64,000 nt of DNA, taken from the NCBI RefSeq assembly GCF_050948215.1, contig NC_135151.1, positions 4,814,220 through 4,878,219 on the forward strand, written 5' to 3'. Every line of letters starts with the position of its first letter. The first letter of the stretch is position 1. This DNA comes from Halictus rubicundus (Eukaryota > Arthropoda > Insecta > Hymenoptera > Halictidae). A program made the position numbers and the translations under genes. Shown here piece by piece: positions 22,460-35,612 of this stretch. The notes under the pieces were generated by a model that was given only the letters and a program-made list of their open reading frames with translations, did no database searches and was not told where the DNA came from.

Positions 22460-24160
22460 TGTAATGCAAGTTTAACTTTCGTGGATGTAGTTTAACATTG
22501 ACGTATTTGTTAGGATCAAATATATTTCTAAGCACTAACACTCGAGGGTTAATTCTTTATTTGAATAAAAATGCTGCTGAAAAATTAAACGACAGTTATA
22601 ACCTTGTTATAGAAAAATTAATCAAAGGAAAGCATATATCAATGACGTTCTTCTTTGAAGTCATGTTCAGTGTTTATTTCCCTCCGCAATTTAATTAAGC
22701 AGAAAATGAAGTATAAATACCAAAAAGTATTTGTCATTTGAACATTTTATAATATACGGTTCACTTTTTCGAAACTTCATCGCAGATTACCTTTCATATT
22801 ATTAAATCGTTCGTTTCATTGCAGTTAGCATTGGAATATTTAACCTTCTGCTGCAGAATTCCAAAGAGGGTAAAAAAATGTAGACTAACAGATTCTGCAG
22901 CTGTTACTGTTTTAATTAAATCACTCCCCGCGTTATTTATGGTATTATATTCACAGCGCTGAAGTAATTTTTTATAAAATATTGCGTCGTCAGAAAAGCG
23001 CTGTTTTCGCTCATTCTTGTTTAATGAACCACGTTTTGATTTGTTAGTTTTATCGTCTGGAATATTTCCCTTTCACGAAGAATACCTGAATTGTTCGAAT
23101 AATGTACAAAATATTTCTCACGAGCACACAAGGTAAAATTGTTGTTTTAATATTTATGTAAACGTACATTGGCCATGATTGCTTGCAATTAACTACGACT
23201 GCAAATTGACTCGTAAACATACATAACTATACATTTTCTCTTTATCTAAATAAAATGATTGCTTTCATTTATACGTTTCACGAGTTCACTGATCAAATAA
23301 TATAAACAATATACCATTTCCATTGCGTAAAATAATAATAATCGATTATTTGTTGTTGTTTATAGTTCAACATTGGTGTCGACGAATCGTTTTCATTTCA
23401 AGCTAATTTCCTGTCTTTTAGATGTTTCTCAGTTTATAAAAACTGTGACATCTTTTCTGACAAGTAAAATTGTCACATGTAAAAAATTTCAGTGCTGACA
23501 TTTTATATTGATCTAGTGAATTATTCTCTCTAATAAGAGTGGAATGTAGAACGGCATGTAATTCTGTGCCATTCATTTGTTGTCTCGATTCTCAATGAAC
23601 CTCGACTCGTTATCAATTAAACGTATGAGTCTCGTTAAACGAATCGTATGTCCAGCGATTCCTTAGTGATTTATAAGATCTGTGTCGTGGACGGTCACGG
23701 TGTTGCAGATAGAGTCATTAATTAATGATGCACAGCAAGAAACTAGAACAACGTCGACAACGAGACCTAAACTGTACAAGGTGGCAAAGTGACTGTCCAC
23801 AATGTCGACACCCCTTCCTGCTGAAAACGAAAAATCAGCATAGTACCTTATGCCATAATCTCATCCAGAGTTCACGTTTTTGCTTGAGGGATGCTTAGGG
23901 AGAATAATTGTAAAGTTGTGTGTGAGACTTTTTAAAATCAGAATTAAAATTCAAAACTTTATTGTAAAATGTCGAAAACAAGTCTAATGATTTCCGAGAT
24001 AGTTTTTCTAAAAAGAAGATGTTAACAGAAATATGTTTTTAGTGGAGTAGAGAACATAAACCACAATTGAATCATGCCTTTTTGTGTGAATTCATTAATG
24101 GTGGAGTTCTAGCTCTCGTCCTTATAAAGATTGTTCCTTGTATAATTTGTCAGACGTTTC
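22460..24160. other. AT-rich intergenic stretch, nothing supportable
   Basis: No ORF with motif or splice support was found on either strand, and I see no paired repeat ends. Confidence 0.5.
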
Positions 24161-24164
24161 TTAC

Positions 24165-24257
24165 ATTTGCATTAATTCCAGCTACCGATTCAATTTGTTG
24201 TGCTGTGAAGTTTAAATTTGTAGCTTTCCTCGAAGTTGGCACACTCTTTACGGCCAT
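24165..24257 (-). CDS. Candidate first coding exon (31 codons), unknown
   Basis: On the minus strand an ATG in strong context (AAAATGGCC) opens MAVKSVPTSRKATNLNFTAQ, continuing QIESVAGINAN. It ends at a donor-like AAT|GTAAGA. The composition is protein-like rather than AT-driven, but 31-codon runs are frequent by chance. No partner exon is recognised. Confidence 0.25.
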
Positions 24258-24689
24258 TTTCCGTTATTTCCTACGTAATGACACCGTAACGAGTTCTCTT
24301 CAAGTGTGTAACACATCTATTTCACACAATTTCTTCCTTTAAGTCTTCAGTCGATTTTAGTTCGCTATCATTTTATTCATCTGTCCGAGACATTTAGCAA
24401 ATGTATTAAATTGAATATGCAGTTATTAAATCAAACGTTAATCTAGTATTCTCGTTGGAAGTTGACTGAATGAACGACTACTTTCTGCTTCCTCAGAGAC
24501 GTCACAAACTGACCATATGTTTTTACTGAATAATTTTGTCTGCATTTCGAAAATTCCAAAAATTCTTAAGTATAAATCATAGGTGCGTAGGTGAGATTTT
24601 TCTGACTAAAATGGGTCCAAACATGACATAATTCGGAGCATATTCGTCTGCTCAATTCACTGAACTCATTCACGCTCATGTTCTACTAA

Positions 24690-24815
24690 TTGGTTCGGAT
24701 AATCGAGGTTCTACCGTGTCCTAATTTAAACAAGTAAATATAATCCAAGTTGTGTCGTGTTCGGTATCGTTTCAATCAGAAAATTGTCACGGATACGTTG
24801 AGTTGAAAGTTTTAT
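24690..24815. mobile_element. Pogo-like MITE relic (one end)
   Basis: GTTCGGATAATCGAGGTTCT marks a terminus, followed by a body (AAGTTGTGTCGTGTTCGGTA, then TTTCAATCAGAAAATTGTCA) that aligns with the copy at 53163 and with family B interiors. The other end was not found. Confidence 0.5.
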
Positions 24816-24959
24816 CATTGTCTTAAGCAAGCAACAAACAATCAGGAAATAGTATCTGTACACGGTCTAAGTAACATTTCAGTCACGAAGGTTCACGGCT
24901 ACGGAAAGTAAACGCTAACGTCCAAATACAAAGTTTATTCAGCATACTTCCTGCCATCT

Positions 24960-25640
24960 CCGCTATCCAGTAGCAAGGGATCACTATTAATTCCGAGGAA
25001 TTATGTGCTTCGACTGCGGAGCGAATTGCCTTCGGAGTAATTGATACAACGAACCGATGACGATTAAGAGTGTACCGTACGCTGTGCTAATTCAAACGGT
25101 GTTGATTAATATTCGCGTGCATTCACGGAAGACGCGGAAGAGCCGGTTCATATTCCTGCGCCCGGGTGCAGCACGCAATTTCGCTTCAGATGGGATTTAC
25201 GATGGAACATATTAGCGGTATTCGCGTTCCAAGATTTCTTGCTGTCGTTCTCAGACTTTCTGCCGGCTCGACGCAATTTCGCTTCGGTGACCAAAACGCG
25301 TTTTTCATCGATTAGACGTTTTCCACAGGCCGAAATTCTGCGTCGATCGTATGCAAATTGTAACGGGCCGGACTGCAAACGCAACGCGGCCGGAGCTTGC
25401 CCGAAACCGACGCCGAAGTGTGTTTCGGCGATTAGTTACACCAAACAAATTGTTGTTCTCGCTCGCGATCGATTTCCTCGTCGGTGTGCTCAACGGGAAT
25501 AATTTCGTGATGCGCAGGTGGACCGGATTGCGAATACTCCGAGACGTTGAGCGGATGCGATCCACATAGGATACGAATGAAATATGAACTACGGAGCTTT
25601 TTTCGAGCTGCGTGACGAACCAAAAAAAAAAAAGTGTTTA
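24960..25640. other. CpG-rich stretch with overlapping chance ORFs
   Basis: Four ORFs of 60-90 codons overlap on both strands here, as expected in GC-richer DNA with few stops. None has splice or motif support. A regulatory patch is possible. An A-rich run (A11 near 25622) and a tRNA-B-box-like word follow. Confidence 0.35.
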
Positions 25641-27150
25641 ACGAAAAAAAAAATTACTCGGTGCAGGATTCGATCCCAGGTCAAAAAATCCTCGACCGAA
25701 GAGCACACCGCCGGGACCGAAACTATTAGGGGTTATTCTCATACATTGAAATATAAAGCAAATAAAATATTTTATATTACATTTGTAAGTTTGTACATTA
25801 TTTTTCCGAATATAAAAACGTTTAATATTACATACTACACCTACAAAAAGGGAAAGGGGCATCGAAAAAATTAATTTTGATTTTTTCAAAAAATTAAGAA
25901 CAATGATTTGAACAATATCTCATTACAGAATTTTTATGAAACTGGTATCTCCGAAATTTCAATATGAAATATGCATTTTCTTCGAATATTTGGAGATTTC
26001 CAATTTTTTAAACACGTTCGCAACATCCGAAACATCTGAAGAAAATATATATTAATAATCACGATGAGACATAACTAATATATAGTAATAGAAACGTGGT
26101 ACTCGGAACACTTCAATATAACCGACAATTTTATGCTTCCGGATTTTTTTAAGAATCGATTTTGCAAGCAAAATTCTGAAATAATTCTTAGGAAGAATCG
26201 GAAGCGATGTGACAATTCTTAATTATACTGTTGCTACTACTTGCCGCTGCATTCTCACTACATCAGCAAATGTTTCGAGTAACCAATTATTTCCGTCATG
26301 GGTTGCATAATGACGCTAATTGCGAACATTCTCGCGGAACGAATCGGTAACACGTGCTCGCGCCCGAGCATAACCGCATTTTATGGGTGATCTAAAATTC
26401 CTCGCTGTAAATAATCCGAACGATCCTTGGGCTAATAAAATATAAATTGTAACGCATGCGAACCGCTTTAATCTAGTTTCAAACAGTTAAGTGTGTCATG
26501 TTGATAAGCATTTTTTGCATATTCATTAGTTCAAATGGTACATATGAAAAATTGTTATTTTAGAAATCAATGTTTCTTATTCCGTTTTTATTTTTGTGTT
26601 TATCGGAATTCATCATTTTAGAATCAAATTAAATGTATTGTCGAGTGTTCAATTAACAGCATAACATTTTTACCGTATTACTTATTACTTTTTATTGTTT
26701 TGTTAACTTTAATGATACTGAACATAAAAATTTTTAAAAATCAAGATGGACAATTCGCATACATTTTATTCTACAAATTTAGATTAGGTTATCGAGGTTA
26801 AAGATTGAACAAAGTTAGTAATAAGGATGAGAAACATGTCTTTTTATATTGTTTTATTATTTCCGCTATTTCAAATGATCCCTCAGTCTGTTTATTTAAT
26901 CCCGTATAGAGAACGTTCTTCAAAACATCTCAGATTTCATTCAACCAGCTAAAAGAAGATTCCGTAACTTTCTCCGCTCAGCTAACCCCAAAGCAACTAT
27001 GAACTTCATAAATAATATAATCCGTCTTTAAAGCAGAAGGGAGTATCGCGGAAAGGAAATGAGCACAAAATGGATTACCTCTGTACAACATTCCGGCGCG
27101 TTAATCTATATTTTTGGAAAAGGTAAAATAATCTGCGCTGTGAAACTTAC

Positions 27151-27205
27151 CTGCACCCCCGGCGATGTATATACTTCATCTCGTTCAATCCCATGTTACG
27201 GATAT
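27151..27205 (-). CDS. Candidate small exon with a strong donor
   Basis: Read on the minus strand, an acceptor-like TTGCATATTACAG precedes 55 bases that contain ATGGGATTGAACGAGATG and end GGGGGTGCAG|GTAAGT, a perfect donor. The open frame reads IRNMGLNEMKYIHRRGC plus two bases. No homologous motif is recognised. The call rests on the donor and the open frame. Confidence 0.3.
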
Positions 27206-28499
27206 CTGTAATATGCAAATCCTACTGCGTAAATCGCGAATTACTAACCGCAGAATTTAATTTCGCAATATAATTAATGAAATCCGGAATGTATCAAAAC
27301 ACATTTCAGCGTCGCGGCGGCTTCATATTTTTGTTTACAATTTTTTACGAAGAGCTTTGCAATTCTTGTGCTATTCCGAATATAAAGTTGCAATTTATGC
27401 ATCTTATCTACTTTTAATTTTGCCGTATAGTATTTATTTATCGTTAGGCGTAGTAGTAACATCTGTTTCACAACCTTTTCTACAAGAATTTATTACATTA
27501 TTCAATTTTTATCGTTTGTCAATTTTTTTTACATCTTTCAATATCTTTTCTTCGTTTCAAACTTCTAGAATAGCTAACAAAATGTATATAAAACAATAAC
27601 TACATTAGCGAACGAAATATTGAGTGCAAATAAAAGAGGCTTGTCGTAACTAATGTTTAACTCTCCGTATGATATGCTAGAGTCATTCGTGACCGTCAAT
27701 TAGTACAATTCTATTCCGGTATAAGATGACGATATTTATTTCGAAATAAGAAAACCGCTTTTCCCCCTTCTTGCGATCGTCTTACATCGAAAGAAAACTA
27801 TAGTGAAATATCGGCCTGGGTAATTTTCCAAAAAGTTACCTTCATTGATTTGCAAAACAGTTTTTGGATCGAGTCCTAACCAATAAATTCCGTAGAAGCG
27901 AAAATGAATCTTATTCTGTAAATTATGCGCGCATTTCGCGAGACGTTCGCTTTAATGGAAAAGTGTCGAAACGCAGTATCCTCGGCTTGATATATTTCAC
28001 TATTTTATTTTATTTAAGAGCTACGCGAACGAGATTACGTGTTTTGTATTGAAAAAAAAAACGGAAGAAAAAAGAGCAGAACACCGGAGAGGATCGAAAC
28101 ACTCGTGGTATCTCGCGGGGATAAATCAGTCCGGCAAGGATTTAGGTATCTGTTTGAATTACGGACGACAATGATTAATCCGATATCGATCGACGTTTAA
28201 TGATTTATGTTGGGAAAAAAAGCGAATCATCGTACACCGCGGCTGTTTCTTTCTGTCTGTGTAGATTCGGCGTTTGTTGATTTCGAGATGTCCGCCGGCT
28301 GTGATACAGGATCGCTTTTTGGTGTACCGTGTTACATTCAGCTTCGTGACGGGAATCTCGATAAACTATTGCGTGCGCATCGCAAACAGGTGTTACTTTC
28401 TGAGAAATTACCATTTCAACCTTTTCGAACCGCGTGCCAGGCTGGAAGACAATATCGACGAGTTTAAATAATTCGGACTGAAATAAATGGTATCAAATG

Positions 28500-31400
28500 A
28501 TATGGAATAAATTACTTCGATGAATTATCGAGTCCGTCTTTTAATAAAATATACAGTAGAATCAGTTATGTTAAATTATTTCGAAATTAAATCTTATTTC
28601 GTAGAGTACTTCCCTAATTCGTCAAAATTAAACATGTGTGACGTGATCATAATTTTGCACTCTAGACAAAGCAAATCAAATTAATTTCAAGATTACAACA
28701 CTGGACATAGTATTCAAGGAATTTAAGACTTTTCTGTAGTAATATTTTTAAAAATGTTATATTTCGTACAGTACATAGTTGCATTACAAAAATATTTGAT
28801 TAAAATAAGGTGCCATTCTGAAGGATTGCATTTCCGAAAAAAATGTTATTCGTTCGTTAAGACTTGTATATTTTGGTCAAAATTACCTGTATTGCTTTTT
28901 AGTCTATATCCTGAAATGTGATGACCCAGACCAATTAGGCATAATATTCCATGTAATTCTATGTACTATATATCCCATAATTTTTCCATTAATTTAATAC
29001 TTTAAAAACATGGTCGCTTCGTTTTACAGTGTCTAATTACCCTCGGTTAAAATTGATATCTCAAGAAACTTTCATCGCATTCTTCGAATGCATTATTCGC
29101 CTCAAAATTTACGGTTCCCTTTACACATATTTAAATTGATTTCATCTCTTTGTGTCAAGGGTGATGCAGTTAACGATGCAATGTGACATACATTAGCATC
29201 GGAGCATCTGGGAAAGTGTTCCAGTGGCTTGGCCTATGACGACAGGCATGACATTCTGTTCTATTTGTCGGTGACCGAGCGACATACTATATAATACGTC
29301 GCACACACAACTGTAGTTCGGCGAACGCCTGCGATCCATCAATAAAATTTCACGAAGTAATAATAAATTTCCACTGCATCAATTAGCAGAGTCAATACGG
29401 CCGAATTATTATTATTCCAAGTAATCTAAATATTTTCTTGTTGCATTTTGGTTAGTTTTAGTATGAAACAATCGTACATTCACCATTTTTGGAATGCTTA
29501 AATCATTAATTTATTACAAAATAGCATTAATAGTTGGTCCTCGTCGAAACAGTTAATCAACTTTCAGAATTTAAAAACGAATAGTTTGTAAAATAAAAAC
29601 AAACTTAAAACTGTGTGGGAGAATCTTTGCTTTTTCTGTATAATTATTTCTCAAATAAGCAGATTCGTTTATTTTATTATGCTGCAACTGGGTCAAGCTA
29701 TAAGCACGTAGCGCTGCATTTTATTGCTTCAGCTTTTCTCTTAATCCACATAATATTTCTCTGTCTATAATTTTCTTCATTATCCCGTTATCAACTTCTA
29801 AATCGTTTCTACAAATTATGAAATCCTGAAAATGTTTCTTTAATTCCTGCACCAATAGTAGTAATTGATATAAATTGTTTTTTTTTCTTCTTTATTACAT
29901 TCAAAGGAGAAAAAATGTAAAATAAAAATGAAACAAAAATGCTTTCGTCAATTTTTATTCGTATAAAGCGGCTTACGTTTCCACACTGTATGAACAAAAT
30001 TGTGCATTTCCATGAAAAACTCTTTGTCAAATTCTCATCTATAGGTCATCTATACCTCTGTAGGTTAGGCATTCATTTTTCGGAAAAAATTGGAAGAGGT
30101 GGCACATAAAATTACATCTCCCCTCCTTTTTACTTCAAAAATTGGAGAAAAAAAATTGTACATATTATAGGAATATTTCAAAGAACTAGGTTCAGTTTGT
30201 TGAATTCAATCCACGTAGCGTTCTAAATTAAAACCTTTGAATTAATAACGTTCAGCACTCTTCAAAGCAGCATAAACGTTCCAATTTGAGAATTTTTTCC
30301 TTCTCCTGTAAAGTTGAAAGCTCCTCGTTTCGTTTTTAACAAATGAAATTTATTGCGCAAAATCTTTGGAAAATTTACTGCAACGTTACTTTCCTGAAAC
30401 GGAGAGGTGATTATTATTTCTGGGGTTATTAATAGCTGAAAATGTCTAACTTACTGTCAGAGTTTAATTAATTTCCTACAGTGCCTGTTTAAAGCCCGCA
30501 TTGAGTGCTCCATTATCGTCCTGAAATTCCAATTCCTTTTGAAACAGAATGGAATCACAATTACTTTTCGCTTTGACCGTATTTATTAAGTGGAAATAAA
30601 GGTACGTAACAAATATGCGTAATATACAATAAAAATAGACCTATTTGTTAAATAAGTATAAAATATAGATAATAAAAATAAACATATTTGTGAACTTTAA
30701 TAAACTTAAGAGACTTAATCCAAACATATTTATCAAATACGTATAACATATAGTGAAAATGAACATATTTATGAAATATGTATAAAATATAAGAGAAATA
30801 AACATATATAGAAAGAATACATATATATATTTATAAATATATATAGATATATATTAAATGGATAGCGTAGTTTTTTTTAGACAAGACGAACATTCAGTAA
30901 ATGAATAATAAACAGCAGGTCTATATTTATATTACATTTATCGCATATTTCGATACAGAATGTTCCATTAAAATACAACTATAATAATACTTTGAGGAAT
31001 ACGGCAGGGGATAAATCTTGTTAACAGAATAAAATGTACACAGTTCGACGTCATTTATTTATTGATCAAATTAACTGTATTATGTTACAATATGTGATAG
31101 GAAAAGGTTTTATTAACAAAAACGAAATACTTAACATGAAATATTGTAATACAAAACTACGTACTTCAAATTACGAAATATTTGGTAAATGAGGATTTGT
31201 GTAAGTTTAAAATGTCGCGATCGATTCAAATAAAACATCACCAAATTAATCTCTACGTGTAAAAAGAACAGCTCGGCGTATCGAAATTATTCATCTACCA
31301 AGACGTGGTTACAAAAATGTCAGCAGGTGCGAGACAAAATTACAGAACACTGCCTAAGTGATGAACCACATTGAAAACTCAAAATGGCATAAATGGAGCA
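28500..31400. other. AT-rich stretch including TATA/AAATA-rich imperfect repeats
   Basis: No supportable gene. From about 30600 to 30860 the words AAACATATTT, GTATAAAATATA and ATATATAT recur in a diverged tandem pattern. Confidence 0.5.
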
Positions 31401-31420
31401 TAAAAGATTGGACATTCCAT

Positions 31421-31609
31421 GTAAGAAAACAAAGGGGACCTCTATATCTTCCCTACACTTCCACTTGCAAGATCCAATACCTACGATACTTGCATTTATA
31501 TCATATTATGTAAATCCTTAAACCCTACAACTCCTGTAGGTAACATTTTCTTGTATCGTTTGAAATAACCAAGATATTCGAGTGGACAGAGTTCGTGGGA
31601 CGCACTGTA
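31421..31609. mobile_element. Dispersed repeat G, copy 1
   Basis: Read inverted, this 189-base stretch begins TACAGTGCGTCCCACGAACT, runs through CTTGGTTATTTCAAACGA, and ends GAGGTCCCCTTTGTTTTC. It matches 56693-56862 nearly base for base in the opposite orientation. A TA end and no ORF suggest another mariner-derived MITE. Confidence 0.65.
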
Positions 31610-31889
31610 TAAAAATCCTGTATCAACGAAGACGCGGCTCGAGATACCGTCACCAATCGTGAGAAACAATCAGGCCTCGCTTTTCGTGCCTCTGCGTTCT
31701 GTCATCGTGCGGGATCCTAAAAACGCGGCGTAAACGGCCGCGGCTCGGCGCCATTAATCTAAACCGGAGGGAGAAGTCGATGTCACCGCGATTGTATTCG
31801 ATCGGTTCCGGTTACAGGCGACTGTGCCTACGAACGACTGCCTGGCGACGATCTATATAGCTCCGAATAACCCGTTCGTTTGTTCGCAG

Positions 31890-32072
31890 ATCGACACGCG
31901 AGACAGTACGAGCTGCAACAGCTGCGGGAGCAACGGCATCGTCAGGAGGAACTGGAGCAACAACAACAGCAGCAGGAACAGCAACAGCAACGTTCGCCGA
32001 GGACTGATCGCGTAGCAACGCCGACGACTCATTACAGCCGGGGCCATGTCTTGACTAGAATATTGCCGCGAC
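31890..32072 (+). CDS. Candidate exon encoding a Gln-rich coiled coil
   Basis: Bounded by a good acceptor (TTTGTTCGCAG ending 31889) and a donor CGCGAC|GTAAAT (32073), the 183 bases form a symmetric phase 1-1 exon of 60 whole codons. The product begins RHARQYELQQLREQRHRQEE and then has a Gln tract broken by Glu (LEQQQQQQEQQQQR), ending in a Ser/Pro/Arg/Thr stretch. Gln-rich coiled coils of this kind are common in insect transcriptional and RNA-binding proteins, but no specific gene can be named. If the donor is not used, translation stops five codons later at 32089. The CAA/CAG tract is also a likely polymorphic repeat. Confidence 0.45.
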
Positions 32073-32099
32073 GTAAATGTTGCACGTAAAGGATCGACC

Positions 32100-32600
32100 T
32101 AACCCAGGACCTCGGCTGTTCCCCGACGAGCCGCAATAACCGAAAGTAATTTAACTGTCGAAGAAAGGCTGGTCTGCGGCTCGCGCATAAATTATGTCAA
32201 GAGTTCCCTGCCTGTACGGGATGGCCTGGCGAAGGAGTTCGTTCCTCACTTTAATTAAGTCTAATTAAAGCCGATTCGATTTCGCGCTCGCGAGCCAGAT
32301 GAAACGTTCCGATCAACGGGATTTGCGGAATCGAACAGCCCCGCGATATTTCTGCCGACGGATAGCGATCTTTGACTTTGAACCGTTTACGTGGGATCAG
32401 AGGAACCGGGAACTTTTGATTGATCGATTTGTTGCGTTGCGACACCGGCGTGCAAGTTGTTGATGCACCCATCGAATTAGAGTGACTTGTTTTAAAAGCG
32501 GACCGAACGAGTTCAGGTCGTCTGCGAGGCTGGGATTAGATCCCCGTCGATGACGGCCATTGCAAAAATTGCTTCTTATAACGTTTTTATGCAAGCATGG
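32100..32600. other. CpG-rich non-coding stretch after the Gln-rich exon
   Basis: GC-richer sequence with no convincing ORF. The minus-strand run at 32251-32472 has no motif or splice support. Confidence 0.3.
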
Positions 32601-33161
32601 AAAAGAGATTCAGACTGCATGCCAAAAATTTCATCGAAATAGTGGAAGTTGCAGTTTTTCACGATTTTCTGCGAATCAGTGAGCACCAATCGTTGTTTAA
32701 TCCCTTTATTTTGTATTTTGTGAAGAAACAAATGTTTCTAATGTCATATTGATTTCTCATTTTGCTTTTTTAACTATTACTAAAATGTCTTTTTCGATAT
32801 CGCGTAGCAGGTTATATTTAAGAAATTTTAATAACAAATTTTACCAAGTTACATAACTTGCAATTTATTAAAACCATTGAGGTAGGAATCATGTTAGTTA
32901 CCTGTTCTAATTACTGCGGGTTTTGTACCGATCTATCTTATTACATGGTATATTCCTGGCCAACTTCGACAAGTGAAACACTCGCTCAGAGTTTAATCAA
33001 AACAGCGAGAAGCTCGATATTTTCGTTCATTAACTTCCAATGATCTAAACTCAACCTTACTTCAGGAAACACGAAACCGTACGTTTTAGTAAACTACCGG
33101 GTGAAATGTAATATTCCTGTTTTCTTAATTTCAATATATTACTTGATATCACGACTACACT

Positions 33162-33245
33162 GCGGATTTTATGCATTTATGGCAGAAATGAATAGGTGAA
33201 ATTTCAAACAGTAGAAAAAATTAATAGAGCCTGGGAATATTATTA
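33162..33245. mobile_element. Family A MITE relic
   Basis: CACTGCGGATTTTATGCATT is followed by GCAGAAATGAATAGGTGAAA, which matches the nested copy at 55771 (GTGTATAGGTGAAAATC). The right end is not clear. Confidence 0.5.
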
Positions 33246-33553
33246 AATAATGATCACTATTCAAATTCAATAACATTGCATTTCCGTTGGAATCATTTTT
33301 AGTAGAATTTGCTGACGGTTAATCGTCAAAGATCACTAGTCGAGAAATGTTTGACATAGTTCATGAATGATATGCTAATTAGACTGTACATTCATTAGGA
33401 CTGCCACATATTAATCATCGAACAATCTATGCTTTTAGCAACTAAGTGGCAATCTTGGGCTAGTACAGACCTGCATTATTCTAGTTTTGTTTCTTTACTT
33501 CATTTATGGTCACGAATGTTTTTACAACATGTACAGAACTGGGTAAAATACTA

Positions 33554-33857
33554 CAGTGAAGTATTGATCTAAGCCCAATCCTCGGGTCCGTGCTCTGACA
33601 TAGATCGTGTAGGGTTACTATTTTTTTGGCGACCTCCAAAAAACCTTTGGCGTACTACATATCGTCAATTAAACCACTAAATATATTTCAAATTGTATCG
33701 TGCTTATTGTCATTTTAACCAGAAGTTTTTTACACTGCTTAGCGACCGAGGCAGCTCCAGCTTCTTGGCCCCTCGCGGGGTATGCCTCCCAGTGGAAGGG
33801 GTAGTCGAACCGACTAAGATCGTATAGCTCCGTTCGGCTTAGATCAAGACTTTACTG
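33554..33857. mobile_element. MITE family B, copy 2 (304 bp)
   Basis: The ends CAGTGAAGTATTGATCTAAG and TTAGATCAAGACTTTACTG are inverted and flanked by TA (33552-33553 and 33858-33859). The interior shares CCAATCCTCGGGTCCGTGCT and GACATAGATCGTGTAGGG with the other copies. Confidence 0.85.
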
Positions 33858-34408
33858 TACTTTAAAATAGAAAATGGAAATATTCGATTTTGTGAAAATT
33901 TCAGTGTACACTGTAATTAAAATATTCTGTATTCTTTTATGTATTCCATTATATCTAACATATTGAAATATTGTTCGTATTAATTTTACCCAGAACTGAA
34001 TCGATTCCTAATCAGAACACAAATATTTGAATATAAAATGTACCGAGATACAGTCGAATATGAACAGAATAAAACGTGGGTCAGAGTAGACCCAGTTACG
34101 GTTACCGAAGCGTGAAACTGCCATTCAGCACTGCCTTTCGAGGTTCGGATAGGAGATTCGAATAGGAATTAATCGGGCAACATTCTTTTTGTAATATACA
34201 TATACATATATACATACATGTATTTGATACATAAATTTTATACATTTATTGTAATGTCGTACGATGGTAAACAATTGTTAGTTTTGTTTTTTAACAATGA
34301 TATGCGAGTGGCGTGGAGGAGGGTATTAATAAATAATAAACAAATGTTTACTTACGCTATGTCGGTCTTTTTCATTTATGAATTACGCTCCTTAACGATT
34401 AACACTAC

Positions 34409-34654
34409 CTAAATCCTTATCGTAAAAACCCTCATCTCGTCGGTATCGTCGATCACGAAGCTATTTACTAGCGTAAACTTTCGGCAATTTTTCATAATTT
34501 TCTCTTCTATGTCTATTGTTCCTAATTGAAACGATCTCATTGCACGATTAAGCACAATTTGGTACAGTCGTGGGCGGAACATATAAATAAATAAGAATCC
34601 CAATAAGATGAAAAATATTTTCATCTTTTGAATCAGCAAAAAACTCGATTCCAC
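34409..34654 (-). CDS. Short ORF, possibly a chemoreceptor-like fragment (very uncertain)
   Basis: An 81-codon ATG-initiated frame has a hydrophobic stretch (MKIFFILLGFLFIYMF) followed by a charged part containing IDIEEKIMKNCRKFTLVNSF. The spacing of acidic residues, KxxRKFT and the preceding helix loosely recalls the intracellular loop of hymenopteran odorant receptors. It lacks partner exons and splice sites. It could equally be a chance AT-rich ORF. Confidence 0.2.
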   Translation of the reverse strand: MESSFLLIQKMKIFFILLGFLFIYMFRPRLYQIVLNRAMRSFQLGTIDIEEKIMKNCRKFTLVNSFVIDDTDEMRVFTIRI

Positions 34655-34729
34655 TTCATTTCCGTTTCTGAGAAGCCATTTGGAAAAAATTTGAAAAAAA
34701 ACTACTAAACTGTAAAGACATTAGAAGAA

Positions 34730-35612
34730 TTTAGGAATATCATTTTGGAAAATTTCGATTTTCCATAAAGATACACAGTCTACTAATTACTATCCAGATA
34801 GAATACTAAACAGGGTGTAAAATCAGATCAAAATAATTAAAAGGATTTTCGTTTTCCTGGTACTTAAAGACTCGCCATGCTGAATGTTATATAAATAATT
34901 AAATAATAAGACGGTCACGATGTTCCTAGATTATGCATCGCTGAATGATTCACTCGAATATTAGCCTTCTATAGATATTAGGTTGAATTATTAATAGAAT
35001 AATTGGCCAGCATTGGCTCTGAAGACGTTGACAGTATAAAACCTTCTGTTGTCAGCCAGTACGCTCCTTATACGTAACATGCTGGCAAATTGGCGAGCCC
35101 GTAGAGCAACGTATAATTTTCTTAAACTCTATTAGAGAGTAATGAAGAAGCTATCAACAGCAGAGCTTGACATGACCATTTTGAGAAACCAAAAAGTACT
35201 CTTCTACACACAGAATCCGGAATGCAGCAGCATTTGCATAATAAATTTCGCCATCGCGTTCCGCGAGCAAAAATGCTTTCATGTCCACGATTCGTTGGAA
35301 ACTTTGCTAAAAAGTTATAACGCGAATTAGGGAAATTCATGAAACTGAAATCAAAAGTATTTTAAGGGCGCTTGGCGTTATTAACAGGAAACGCCCGTAT
35401 ATCAATAACCAAGACCCGGGGTATCCATTTTCTCAATATTGCAAGCATTGTTTATGGTTTCGTTGAAAAACTGCAGCACCACTTTCATAATAATTCTTTG
35501 GATAATTGTATATTTATTTTGCGATCGTAAGACGAAAATAGAAAAACAGTAATAAAACTAAAGAAAAATTCTATTTCGCATAAAGACCCACAGTCTAATT
35601 TTTAGTAATTTT
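34730..35612. repeat. Two right-end relics of family A around a TATA-containing spacer
   Basis: CATAAAGATACACAGTCTAC (about 34757) and CATAAAGACCCACAGTCTAA (about 35580) both match the right terminus of family A. Between them a TATAAAA (35034-35040) and TTGGCGAGCCCGTAGAG (35091-35107) resemble an LTR promoter and a primer-binding site, but no LTR pair is visible. Confidence 0.35.

Noticed and set aside
25660..25730. B-box-like word (GGATTCGATCC) suggesting a tRNA or tRNA-derived SINE
   Set aside because: I could not build an acceptor stem, D-arm or anticodon arm on either strand, and no A box stands at the right distance. No second copy is seen.
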